DNA of 64,000 bases, taken from NCBI RefSeq assembly GCF_009496005.1, contig NZ_WIBF01000002.1:151503-215502 (forward strand), given 5' to 3'. Every line of letters starts with the position of its first letter. Position 1 is the stretch's first letter. This stretch comes from Tritonibacter litoralis. Its GTDB lineage: Bacteria; Pseudomonadota; Alphaproteobacteria; Rhodobacterales; Rhodobacteraceae. Below, piece after piece: positions 17,552 to 25,636 of the stretch. The notes under the pieces are model-generated. The model was given only the letters and a program-made list of their open reading frames with translations. It did not search any database and was not told where the DNA came from. A program made the translations under genes and the position numbers.

Positions 17552-18945
17552 TTTAGATTCCTCCAGACGTCCTGAATGACGTCGGCCGCCATCATCACGT
17601 CGTTACGGGTGGTGTCGAATTGTCCGACTTGGAAGCGAATGACTTTCTGCCCGTTAAAGGCACCTTGGGTCAGGTAGATGCGCCCATCGTCATTCAGCGC
17701 GTCAACAAGCCTCTGCTGGGTGGCATCGTCGCCGGGGCAACGAAACGAAAACAGGGACAAGATCGGCTCAGTCACGATCTCAAACCCGTCCATTGCGCGA
17801 ATTTCTTCGCAGATCTCAGCCGCCCAAGTCACATGATTTCGAATCCGGCTGCGCAAGCCGTCCAGCCCATAGGCTCGGATCAGGAACCAGATTTTCAGCG
17901 CCCGGAACCTGCGCCCCAGAGGGATGGTCCATTCGGAATAATTGGTAACCTCAGTACCTGTTGTTTTCAGGTACTCAGGTTCAATCTTGAGTGTATTGAG
18001 CTGAGGGCCTGCATCGCGCAGGAACTGGACCGAGCAGTCAAACTGCGCGCCGAGCCATTTATGCGGGTTAAAGACAATACTGTCGAACCCATCAACCCCG
18101 TCCCAGAAATCGGCATGAAACTCTGGGCAGATCATTGCAGACCCAGCCCATGCTGCGTCCAAATGCGTATAGAGATCTTCGTCTTGCGCAACCGCCAAAA
18201 CCGGAGCAAGGTCATCGCAGGCACCGATGCCGGTGCCTCCTGTGATCGCAATTATGCCAGCAGGAATGTGACCCGCGGCCCTATCGGAACGGATGGACCG
18301 GCGTAGCGCCTCCACGTCGATTGTATGGCGTGGACCTTGGGTGGGCAGTTTGACCAGATTGTCCTGACCGATCCCCGCAACCCAGCAGGCGCGGTCAATC
18401 GAGCTGTGCACCTGATCCGAGCAATAGATGCGCATATTGCCTTTGGTCGCCAAACCTTCACGGTTGCCGGTAAATCCCGTTGCGCGTTCACGCATTGTCA
18501 GGACAGCAGACAAGGTTGCTGACGACGCGCTGTCCTGAATAACCCCGGTGTAGCCTTCCGGCAGGTCCAGTGCCTGGCGCAGCCAATCGACCATGACGCC
18601 TTCAACCTCGGTCGCTGCTGGGGAGGTTTGCCAAAGCATACATTGCGCAGCGATGGTTGTGACCAACATTTCAGCCAGCATCGACGGCGGTGCGGCATTG
18701 GCTGGGAAATAGGCAAAGAAACGCGGGTGCTGCCAATGCGTTATGCCAGGCATAACGATCCGTTCAAAATCCCCCATGATCGCTTCCATCGCTTCGCCCC
18801 CGACCGGGGGCGAACTGGGCAATTGGGCCGCAATCGCACCGGGAGAAGTTTGTGCACGAACCGACCGCTCTGCCACCGACTTGTGATAGTCAGCTGCCCA
18901 TTCAGTAATCTTCTTACCCCAGATTGAAAACTCGTCCCAATTCAT
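17548..18945 (-). CDS. PLP-dependent aromatic amino-acid decarboxylase
   Basis: This is a 465-aa group II decarboxylase like DOPA/tyrosine/tryptophan decarboxylases. The schiff-base lysine is K297 in NPHKW, the PLP-pairing aspartate D263 lies in HLDAAW, and the catalytic histidine is H180 in SDQVHSS. The N-terminal HPRFFAYFPA motif is typical of aromatic L-amino-acid decarboxylase. It removes CO2 from an aromatic L-amino acid to give the amine. Its start overlaps the gabD stop (TAATG) and its stop overlaps hpaG (ATGA), so it is a genuine operon member. This suggests L-DOPA to dopamine, or tyrosine to tyramine, feeding 3,4-dihydroxyphenylacetate. No amine oxidase gene is in the operon, so that step must be encoded elsewhere. 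Substrate choice is inferred from context. Confidence 0.87.
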   Translation of the reverse strand: MNWDEFSIWGKKITEWAADYHKSVAERSVRAQTSPGAIAAQLPSSPPVGGEAMEAIMGDFERIVMPGITHWQHPRFFAYFPANAAPPSMLAEMLVTTIAAQCMLWQTSPAATEVEGVMVDWLRQALDLPEGYTGVIQDSASSATLSAVLTMRERATGFTGNREGLATKGNMRIYCSDQVHSSIDRACWVAGIGQDNLVKLPTQGPRHTIDVEALRRSIRSDRAAGHIPAGIIAITGGTGIGACDDLAPVLAVAQDEDLYTHLDAAWAGSAMICPEFHADFWDGVDGFDSIVFNPHKWLGAQFDCSVQFLRDAGPQLNTLKIEPEYLKTTGTEVTNYSEWTIPLGRRFRALKIWFLIRAYGLDGLRSRIRNHVTWAAEICEEIRAMDGFEIVTEPILSLFSFRCPGDDATQQRLVDALNDDGRIYLTQGAFNGQKVIRFQVGQFDTTRNDVMMAADVIQDVWRNLK

Positions 18946-20420
18946 TAGGAAACCTCTTCGCCTTCCGTGATCCCGCCCATGCAGATGTACTTCACCTCCA
19001 TAAAGTCATCGAGACCGTAGCGTGATCCTTCGCGCCCAAGGCCGGACATCTTCACACCGCCAAAAGGCGCCTCGGCGGTTGAGATCAAGCCGGTGTTGAC
19101 GCCAACCATCCCATAGTCCAGCGCCTCAGACACGCGCCACACTCGGGCGTGATCGCGCGCATAGAAATAGGAAGCGAGGCCAAAGTCAGTGTCGTTGGCT
19201 GCAGCCACAACCTCAGCTTCGGTGTTAAATTTGAACAGAGGTGCCAGCGGGCCAAATGTCTCTTCCTGCGCCACCGCCATGTCAGAGGTAACACCCGTCA
19301 CAATGGTCGGTTCATAGAAGGTGCCACCAAGCGTATGGGGTTTGCCGCCAAGCGTAACCGTTGCGCCTTTTGCAACCGCATCGTCCACATGCTCCTGCAC
19401 TTTGGAAACAGCGGCCTGGTCGATCAGAGGGCCAAAGATAATCCCCTCATCAAACCCATTTCCGGTCGGCAATTGAGCCACTTTGGCTGCCAGTTTTTCC
19501 GCAAAATCGTCATAAACACCGGCCTGCACATAGATCCGGTTGGCACAGACACAGGTTTGGCCATTGTTACGGAACTTGGCGATCACGGCGCCTTCAACGG
19601 CCGCATCCAGATCGGCATCGTCAAACACGATAAACGGTGCATTGCCGCCCAGTTCCAGACCCAGTTTCTTAATGGTCGGCGCACATTGTGCATAAAGCAG
19701 GGCACCCACCTCAGTGGAGCCGGTAAACGTCAGCTTTTGAACAATCTTATTGCCGGTCATCTCACCACCAATGGCGCGCGAAGACCCGGTCAGCACCGAA
19801 AACAGCCCAGACGGCAGCCCCGCCCGTTCAGCCAGAACCGCCGGAGCAATGGCGGAAAACGGTGTCTGAGTGGCCGGTTTCAAAACCATGGAACAGCCTG
19901 CCGCAAATGCAGGGCCTGCCTTGCGGGTGATCATGGCATTGGGAAAATTCCATGGCGTGATGGCTGCCACCACACCAATGGCTTGTTTCACCGACAGAAT
20001 CCGCTTGTCTGGCGCATGGCCCGGCGTGATATCACCATAGGCTCGGCGCGCCTCTTCGGCGAACCACTCGATAAAGCTGGCACCATAGGCTATCTCGCCC
20101 TTGGCTTCTGCCAGTGGTTTACCCTGCTCAGCCGTTAGAATCGCGCCCAGATCCTCCTGGTTGGCCATCATCAAGTCAAACCAACGTCGCAGGACCTGAC
20201 TACGCTCTTTGGCAGTGCGCTTGGCCCAACCGTGACGCGCGGCCTCTGCAGCCTCGATCGCAACACGGGTTTCATCAGCACCAAGATTAGGCACATAACC
20301 GATTACTTCGCCGGTGGCCGGATTGGTGACAGCCAGCCCGGTCTCCGGGCTGGCTTCAATCCAATCTGACCCCACCAGAGCAGCCTGACGCAGCAGGCTC
20401 GGATCTTTTAGGTTCAACAT
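18945..20420 (-). CDS. gabD: NAD(P)-dependent succinate-semialdehyde dehydrogenase
   Basis: This is a 491-aa aldehyde dehydrogenase that oxidises succinate semialdehyde to succinate. The general-base glutamate lies in LELGGNAPF, the catalytic cysteine is the first one in [10 protein letters not shown], and [10 protein letters not shown] and the C-terminal [15 protein letters not shown] are typical of GabD. The double cysteine CVC is characteristic of this subgroup. The ATG at 20420 is favoured over an upstream GTG because GAGGG sits just before it. In this operon it removes the semialdehyde released by HpaI, linking the pathway to the TCA cycle. Oxidation of 3,4-dihydroxyphenylacetaldehyde is a less likely second role. 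Confidence 0.92.
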   Translation of the reverse strand: MLNLKDPSLLRQAALVGSDWIEASPETGLAVTNPATGEVIGYVPNLGADETRVAIEAAEAARHGWAKRTAKERSQVLRRWFDLMMANQEDLGAILTAEQGKPLAEAKGEIAYGASFIEWFAEEARRAYGDITPGHAPDKRILSVKQAIGVVAAITPWNFPNAMITRKAGPAFAAGCSMVLKPATQTPFSAIAPAVLAERAGLPSGLFSVLTGSSRAIGGEMTGNKIVQKLTFTGSTEVGALLYAQCAPTIKKLGLELGGNAPFIVFDDADLDAAVEGAVIAKFRNNGQTCVCANRIYVQAGVYDDFAEKLAAKVAQLPTGNGFDEGIIFGPLIDQAAVSKVQEHVDDAVAKGATVTLGGKPHTLGGTFYEPTIVTGVTSDMAVAQEETFGPLAPLFKFNTEAEVVAAANDTDFGLASYFYARDHARVWRVSEALDYGMVGVNTGLISTAEAPFGGVKMSGLGREGSRYGLDDFMEVKYICMGGITEGEEVS

Positions 20421-20438
20421 ATTCCCTCGCTTGCGCAC

Positions 20439-21422
20439 TTACGGCGCGATGATTGGGCTGGCTGCGATGTCAGACTCTTTGGTTTCAACGCCAACAAATT
20501 TGGTGCCATGCTCAAACCAGCTTTTGGGTGCAGGCGCGCCCCAGAGGGTCTGACGCTGTGGATCCTTGAGATCCCATTTGATCGGCTCCAGATCCGGATC
20601 AACTGTCTGGTAATCAGAGCAGTAAATCTCAATCCGGTGCCCATCGGGATCCAGAATGTAAAGGAAGAAGGCGTTGGAAATACCATGGCGCCCAGGGCCA
20701 CGTTCAATGTTGTCGACATAGCCAGAGGTCGACATCAGATCCAGCAGGTCAATGATGTTCAGCGGGGTCGGAACCCAGAACGCCACGTGGTGCATACGCG
20801 GACCGGTGCCATTAGTGAAGGCCATGTCATGCACGCCGCCTTTGCGGTGCATCCACGCGGCCCACAGGCGCTTGCTCTCTTCATCTTCGGTATATTCGGT
20901 CACGCGGAAACCAAATTCGGAATAGAAGGCAACGCTTTCATCAACGTTCGAAGAAAAGCAGTTGAAGTGGTCGATGCGCAGAGGTTTCACACCACGATAC
21001 AGCGCGTATTTCTGGTGTATCGGCTCCAGACGATCCATTTTGTGATAGAACTCAAGAGGAATGCCCATATTGTCTGAAGTCAACAGTGTGCGGCCCTGAA
21101 AGGGGCGTTCCACCCACTCTGTTGGGCGCCCTTTGGATTCAAAGAAAGCCTGCGCCTTGTCCAGATCATCTTCGTCAAAGGTTTTGAAACCCATGACTTC
21201 AACTGTGCCCGGCTGGTCCGATTTCTGCAGGATCACACAATGGTGCCCGCGCTCTTCCATTGCACGCAAATAGACATGGGTATCTGTTTCGTCCGTGATC
21301 TGAAGACCCAGAATTTCAGTATAGAACTTCTTGGAAGCCGCAAGATCTTTGACGTTCAAACAAGCGTGGCTCAACCGGATGGTATTGAAATCCGGATAAA
21401 GGTTCGGCGCGGGTACTGGCAT
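20439..21422 (-). CDS. Extradiol dioxygenase, type I (VOC-fold) homoprotocatechuate 2,3-dioxygenase
   Basis: This is a 327-aa two-domain vicinal-oxygen-chelate enzyme closely patterned on the Brevibacterium/Arthrobacter homoprotocatechuate 2,3-dioxygenases. The three metal ligands are present as H152 (RIDHFN), H212 (MHHVAF) and E265 (RIEIY). The acid-base histidine is H198 (VHDMAF), and the substrate-anchoring stretch RGPGRHGISNAF is intact. It should ring-open 3,4-dihydroxyphenylacetate next to the 2,3-bond. It lies 11 bp after a structurally unrelated LigB-type HpaD predicted to do the same reaction. The start at 21422 follows AGGAGAG; the longer open frame upstream is non-conserved. Why both are kept is unclear: different substrates, oxygen affinity or metal use are all possible. 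Confidence 0.9.
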   Translation of the reverse strand: MPVPAPNLYPDFNTIRLSHACLNVKDLAASKKFYTEILGLQITDETDTHVYLRAMEERGHHCVILQKSDQPGTVEVMGFKTFDEDDLDKAQAFFESKGRPTEWVERPFQGRTLLTSDNMGIPLEFYHKMDRLEPIHQKYALYRGVKPLRIDHFNCFSSNVDESVAFYSEFGFRVTEYTEDEESKRLWAAWMHRKGGVHDMAFTNGTGPRMHHVAFWVPTPLNIIDLLDLMSTSGYVDNIERGPGRHGISNAFFLYILDPDGHRIEIYCSDYQTVDPDLEPIKWDLKDPQRQTLWGAPAPKSWFEHGTKFVGVETKESDIAASPIIAP

Positions 21423-21433
21423 GTTCGGCTCTC

Positions 21434-22288
21434 CTATCGAACAGGGAAAATTACGTTGGTCTGACCAGTGCCTGAGGATGGGAAGTATTCGGTCACAACT
21501 TCGCAGGGCGCGTCGTATGTGTCCCACCCAAGGGCACCATAAAGCATTGCGGTGTCGTGCATTGAGCCTTCGCCACAGCAGAAGTTGGCATAATCGCCAA
21601 GCATTTTCAGGAAGGTCGCGTGATCGCCGCGCTTCCACATTTCAAGGACGTGCAGGTCCATCTGACGGTTGAATTCCGAGCTGATGGTGAAGGTGCCGTT
21701 GTTTGCGGCATAATCCTTGTTGGCCCAGATCTTGTGGCTCAGACTACCTGAGGCTACGAGAAGGACTTTTTCGTCGCTCTCTTCAATAGCCTGGCGGATC
21801 GCTTCGCCCACTATACGGCTTTCGTCATGATCATGAACCGTGCACCATGCCCCGATCGAGATAACCTTCATCCCGTGCTCGCGGCTCATAAAGCGCATCG
21901 GCACCAGCGTCCCGTATTCCAGCTCCAGACTGTCCAGATGATGCGCCAGCGTATAGGCACCCTTCTCGGACGCGATCCGCGCGATGGCATCACCCAGTTC
22001 CGGGTTGCCTTTGTAGCTGTACTCCAAGTTCTGGATGAACTGCGGGAATTCGTTTGAAGTAAACAACCCTTCGAACTTGTCGTTAGCGTTGATGTGGAAA
22101 CCAGCGTTTAAAACCCAATGGGTGTCGCAGATCACCACCGTAGTGGCGCCAAGCTCCCTGGCCCGGCGCGCGATCTCTCGGTGACCATCAATCGCGGGTT
22201 GGCGCTTGCCTTTGACGGGGCCCTCCTGCTCGGACATTAGCAATGTCGGCACATGGGTCATTTTTGCTGCGAGAACAAGTTCTCCCAT
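21434..22288 (-). CDS. hpaD: HpaD, type III (LigB-fold) homoprotocatechuate 2,3-dioxygenase
   Basis: This is a 284-aa class III extradiol dioxygenase resembling E. coli HpaD along its whole length. Shared segments include the start with H12 in the THVP metal-binding motif, IDGHREI, the DTHW histidine, FEGLFTSNEFP, LEYGTLVPMR, CTVHD, ASGSLSH and the C-terminal SSGTGQ. It opens the ring of 3,4-dihydroxyphenylacetate to 5-carboxymethyl-2-hydroxymuconate semialdehyde using Fe(II). An AGGAGGAG ribosome site precedes the ATG. It follows hpaE after a 97-bp gap that contains small hairpins but no gene. All expected metal residues appear present. Confidence 0.95.
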   Translation of the reverse strand: MGELVLAAKMTHVPTLLMSEQEGPVKGKRQPAIDGHREIARRARELGATTVVICDTHWVLNAGFHINANDKFEGLFTSNEFPQFIQNLEYSYKGNPELGDAIARIASEKGAYTLAHHLDSLELEYGTLVPMRFMSREHGMKVISIGAWCTVHDHDESRIVGEAIRQAIEESDEKVLLVASGSLSHKIWANKDYAANNGTFTISSEFNRQMDLHVLEMWKRGDHATFLKMLGDYANFCCGEGSMHDTAMLYGALGWDTYDAPCEVVTEYFPSSGTGQTNVIFPVR

Positions 22289-22385
22289 CGTCTCCTCCTA
22301 TCGTGGAAATTTGCGCGTTTCCCCGATTTTCAAGGACGTGGACACATCAGAGGTGCCCACGACAGTTGATGCGCTCTGGGGCCGA

Positions 22386-23894
22386 TTAAGCGCCCAGACG
22401 CATGATCTTGTGGTCGCCAAGGGCAAAGCCGACGTGCTTCTGCTCCATGTAGAATTCGAAGCTCCAGTCACCGCCATCGCGGCCAATGCCAGAGGCTTTG
22501 ACACCGCCAAAGGGTGTTGGCAGGTGGCGCACATTTTCGGAGTTCACCCAGATCATGCCTGCCTCGATCTTGTCGGTCATCCGCAGAGCACGCGTCAGAT
22601 CTTTGGTCCAGATATAACCGGTCAGACCGTACTCCGTGTCGTTTGCGATCGACAGCGCTTCCTCTTCGGTGCTGAACGGAATTGACGTCAAAACCGGGCC
22701 AAAGATTTCCTCACGAGCGATGCGCATATCGTTGTTTGCATTGGTGAAAAGTGTCGGTCGTACAAAATACCCTTGCTCTCCGACTTTCTCACCACCTGCG
22801 GCAACGGTGGCACCATCTTCTTTGGCGATGTCAAAATAGGACGTCACCTTGTTGAAGTGCTCTTCCGTGACAATCGGGCCGATCTCGGTTGCGGGGTCCA
22901 GCGGGTGGCCAACTTTGATATTGTTGACACGCTCGATCAGCTTGGCTTCGAACGCGTCCTTGATCGTATCTTGGATCAGCAGGCGCGAGGATGAGGTGCA
23001 ACGTTCACCATTGATCGAGTAGATCATGAAGATCACCGCATCCAGCGCGCGATCCAGATCCGCGTCATCAAAAACGATGACAGGGTTCTTACCCCCCAAC
23101 TCCAGATGCATACGCTTGAGCGTATCCGCGCCCTGTTTGGTGATAATCGACCCAGTGCGGCTTTCGCCGACAAAAGCAATCGCCTTGATCAACGGATGCT
23201 CTGTCAGCGCTTTGCCTGCGTCTTCGCCAAAGCCGTTTACGGTGTTCAGAACACCTTTGGGCAGACCGGCTTCCTCGGCGATTTCCACCAACAAACGCGC
23301 CGTCAGCGGCGACGCTTCAGCAGGCTTGTGGACCACTGTGCAGCCTGCAGCCAGCGCAGGGGCGATTTTCCAGGTCGACAGCATAAAGGGTGTGTTCCAT
23401 GGGGTGATTACCCCAACCGGGCCAATAGGCGTGCGGGTGGTAATGTTCATCAGCGTCGGCGATTTCAGATGCTGACCGTCACGCGCTTCAACCACCTGAT
23501 CCGCGAAATAGCGGAAGTTCTCAGCACCACGCAGCGCCGCTTTGGACATGAACCGCAGGGTCTGTCCTGTGTCATAGCATTCACACAAAGCAATCTCTTC
23601 GGCGCGAGCTTCAATGCCTTCAGCGACTTTGATCAGGATCTTTTTGCGTTCCAGAGCAGGCATATCGCGCCATTCCGCAAAAGCAGCGTGCGCCGCCTTG
23701 GCAGCCGCGTCGATATCTGCCGCAGTCCCATGAGCCACGTCACAAATAACCGATTTATCGATGGGGGTGGTGTTTTGATATACCCCAGCCGAACCGGGTA
23801 CATCTTCTCCGGCGACACGATTCAAAATGCCCGTCTCGCGGAACCGCGCCAGATAGCCGTTCAGTTTCTCGATGTTTGTATCTAGTTGGCTCAT
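22386..23894 (-). CDS. hpaE: HpaE, 5-carboxymethyl-2-hydroxymuconate semialdehyde dehydrogenase
   Basis: This is a 502-aa NAD-dependent aldehyde dehydrogenase that oxidises the ring-cleavage product to the tricarboxylate substrate of the isomerase. The catalytic glutamate is in LELGGKNPVIVF, the cysteine in NGERCTSSSR, and the YNTTP/TPWNTPFMLSTW segments match HpaE proteins. The start at 23894 has GGAG 7-8 nt upstream and lies 1 bp from the hpaF stop; the longer frame would read through hpaF and is not real. Length is normal for the family. Confidence 0.94.
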   Translation of the reverse strand: MSQLDTNIEKLNGYLARFRETGILNRVAGEDVPGSAGVYQNTTPIDKSVICDVAHGTAADIDAAAKAAHAAFAEWRDMPALERKKILIKVAEGIEARAEEIALCECYDTGQTLRFMSKAALRGAENFRYFADQVVEARDGQHLKSPTLMNITTRTPIGPVGVITPWNTPFMLSTWKIAPALAAGCTVVHKPAEASPLTARLLVEIAEEAGLPKGVLNTVNGFGEDAGKALTEHPLIKAIAFVGESRTGSIITKQGADTLKRMHLELGGKNPVIVFDDADLDRALDAVIFMIYSINGERCTSSSRLLIQDTIKDAFEAKLIERVNNIKVGHPLDPATEIGPIVTEEHFNKVTSYFDIAKEDGATVAAGGEKVGEQGYFVRPTLFTNANNDMRIAREEIFGPVLTSIPFSTEEEALSIANDTEYGLTGYIWTKDLTRALRMTDKIEAGMIWVNSENVRHLPTPFGGVKASGIGRDGGDWSFEFYMEQKHVGFALGDHKIMRLGA

Positions 23895-23895
23895 G

Positions 23896-24279
23896 TCAGG
23901 TCTCCAAATGGTCTCGGATCGTGCCGGTTTTCGGGGAAAGCTCAGGATCGATGTCCCGCATCTCAAGCGAGAGCGCGAGCGACTGATGCGCCATGTAAGG
24001 CGCGACAAATTCGTTGGCAGCAGCGAAGATACGTTGGGTGGCATCCCGTTTTACGTCTAACGGACGCCCCCCCCTGAGGCGGATCGAAATATCGATAAAC
24101 CCATGTTTTGGATCGCCATTTGCAATCGCATAGTGATCAACACGCGTGGCTCGAACGCGAATGCCAGCTGTTGGGAATGTATCGATCCCTGCCGCACTGC
24201 TCCGTATCGCTTCGCACAGGCCCGCGACATCAATCGCGCCCTCCAGATTAGCAGAGTATTCGATGCTAAAGTGCGGCAT
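23896..24279 (-). CDS. hpaF: HpaF, 5-carboxymethyl-2-hydroxymuconate delta-isomerase
   Basis: This is a 127-aa tautomerase-superfamily trimeric isomerase. The sequence begins Met-Pro, so Pro1 becomes the N-terminal catalytic base after Met removal, followed by HFSIEYSANLEG as in E. coli HpaF. It isomerises 5-carboxymethyl-2-hydroxymuconate in the homoprotocatechuate pathway. It is the first gene of the leftward operon, 26 nt after the predicted transcription start, with AAGGA before the ATG. The fold family and length are typical. Confidence 0.95.
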   Translation of the reverse strand: MPHFSIEYSANLEGAIDVAGLCEAIRSSAAGIDTFPTAGIRVRATRVDHYAIANGDPKHGFIDISIRLRGGRPLDVKRDATQRIFAAANEFVAPYMAHQSLALSLEMRDIDPELSPKTGTIRDHLET

Positions 24280-24311
24280 TTCGAATCCTTGTGATGTTAA
24301 CTGTTGCGATG

Positions 24312-24340
24312 TTAATAAAACACTTTACTTGCGATGTAAA
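24312..24340 (-). promoter_or_regulatory. Sigma-70-type promoter of the hpa operon
   Basis: On the minus strand TTTACA (24335-24340) and TATTAA (24312-24317) are separated by exactly 17 bp. The expected start near 24305 leaves a 26-nt leader before hpaF. The HpaR palindrome covers the -35 and much of the spacer, which fits repression. Confidence 0.75.
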
Positions 24341-24342
24341 GT
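24322..24342. promoter_or_regulatory. HpaR-type operator palindrome
   Basis: ACTTTAC-N7-GTAAAGT is a perfect inverted repeat in the divergent region between hpaF and hpaR. It overlaps the hpa promoter. A MarR-family dimer would be expected to bind it. Assignment to HpaR rests on position. Confidence 0.75.
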
Positions 24343-24405
24343 AAATTTGTGTTTTGTAGGGAGATAGCTTACAGGCACACAAAAGAAAGGAATGCAGTAC
24401 ACTTC

Positions 24406-24825
24406 ATGCTACCGTCGACGTCCCGTTCACTGCCGATCGTCCTGATCCGTGCCCGCGAAAACATTATGGCACCCATTCGCAAGATGCTTGCTGACAGCGA
24501 CATAACTGAGCAGCAGTGGCGTGTGCTAAGGGTGTTGGCTGAGTTCGGCCCTACCGACGCCTCGACGCTGGCCGACCGTGCCAGCCTGTTGTTTCCCAGC
24601 CTGACGCGGATCGCGCAGACGATGAAGACCAAGGGGTTGATCACACAAACGGCCGACCAAAATGATCGCCGTCGCCAGTCCATTGCCATCACACCAGTTG
24701 GCCAAGCCGTCATAGACCGACATGCAGACGAAGCTGCACAGATCGTCGCGCGTTACAAAGAACGCCTGGGTGGCGAAAAATACGAACAGCTCTTGGACTT
24801 GTTACTGCTGTTGGACGAAGGTTGA
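24406..24825 (+). CDS. hpaR: HpaR, MarR-family repressor of homoprotocatechuate degradation
   Basis: This is a 139-aa winged-helix regulator. The ITEQQWRVLRVLAEFGP segment and the DRASLLFPSLTRIAQTM recognition-helix region match E. coli HpaR, and a DQNDRRRQSIAIT wing is present. HpaR represses the hpa operon until 4-hydroxyphenylacetate-type or homoprotocatechuate-type effectors bind. The start at 24406 is taken because the conserved LPIVLIRARE helix follows soon after, although the AAAGGA site is about 12 nt away; an in-frame ATG at 24349 would add 19 residues. It converges with the SDR gene 19 bp away, with no terminator seen between them. Confidence 0.9.
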   Translation: MLPSTSRSLPIVLIRARENIMAPIRKMLADSDITEQQWRVLRVLAEFGPTDASTLADRASLLFPSLTRIAQTMKTKGLITQTADQNDRRRQSIAITPVGQAVIDRHADEAAQIVARYKERLGGEKYEQLLDLLLLLDEG

Positions 24826-24844
24826 GCCGATCGTCGACGAGCCC

Positions 24845-25633
24845 TCACTCAAACGCAAGCGTTGGAACATCCACGATGGTTGATCCGCCATCCACAGTCA
24901 GTACAGCGCCGGTGATGATACCGGCATCAGCACTACACAAAAAGGCGATGGCAGCAGCCACCTCGGATGCCGTGGCAGGGCGTTTCATCGGCACATCTTT
25001 GGTGACAAACGCATAGGCCTCATCAACTGAGGCAAAGCCGCGCCGTTTCATCAGCTCCTGCATCTCTTCGTCTGCCATCTCGGTCCGGACCCAACCGGGA
25101 CACACGGCGTTGCACCGAACACCGTTCCCTCCGAAGTCACGCGCGACAGATCGCATCAAACCGATCTGCGCATGCTTCATGACCGTGTATCCAAAAGCAC
25201 CAGCTGGCGCCGCCAAGCTTGCGATGGATGCCGTCAGACAAATCGCACCGCGTCTTGCTTTCAACTCAGGCAAGGCCGCGCGCAAAATGGACATCGAGGT
25301 ATCCAGGTTCGCCGACCCTGACGCCCTCCATTCCTCGTCGGAGATTTCAAGAATGCTGCCAAATCCATGACCACCAGCGTTGGCAACCACAACGTCTAAG
25401 CCACCAAACCGGTCTTTTGCAAATTTGACGGCCGCTTCAGCGGATACCCTGTCAGCTGCATCACCCACAAAAACCACGCCGCCCGTTTTGGAGGCGACAC
25501 TTTCCAATGGTTCCTGCCTACGTCCCATCAGGACAACATGGGCACCTTCCTGGGACAGGCGCTCTGCGGTCGCGGCCCCGATACCAGTGCCCGCGCCAGT
25601 TATCAGAGCAACCTGTCCAGAAAATCGCGTCAT
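24845..25633 (-). CDS. SDR-family oxidoreductase
   Basis: This is a 262-aa classical short-chain dehydrogenase. The nucleotide-binding motif TGAGTGIG is at about 12-19, NAG lies near 85-87, the catalytic serine is in LTASIAS and the Tyr-x3-Lys pair is YTVMK. The C-terminal SAD-GIITGAVLTVDGG segment is typical. It is the last gene of a leftward unit that begins with a TTT transporter, 3 bp after the Tm-1-like gene, so it probably oxidises or reduces an intermediate of that pathway. Substrate unknown. There is no evidence that it belongs to the hpa pathway, although hpaR is adjacent. Confidence 0.87.
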   Translation of the reverse strand: MTRFSGQVALITGAGTGIGAATAERLSQEGAHVVLMGRRQEPLESVASKTGGVVFVGDAADRVSAEAAVKFAKDRFGGLDVVVANAGGHGFGSILEISDEEWRASGSANLDTSMSILRAALPELKARRGAICLTASIASLAAPAGAFGYTVMKHAQIGLMRSVARDFGGNGVRCNAVCPGWVRTEMADEEMQELMKRRGFASVDEAYAFVTKDVPMKRPATASEVAAAIAFLCSADAGIITGAVLTVDGGSTIVDVPTLAFE

Positions 25634-25636
25634 GGC

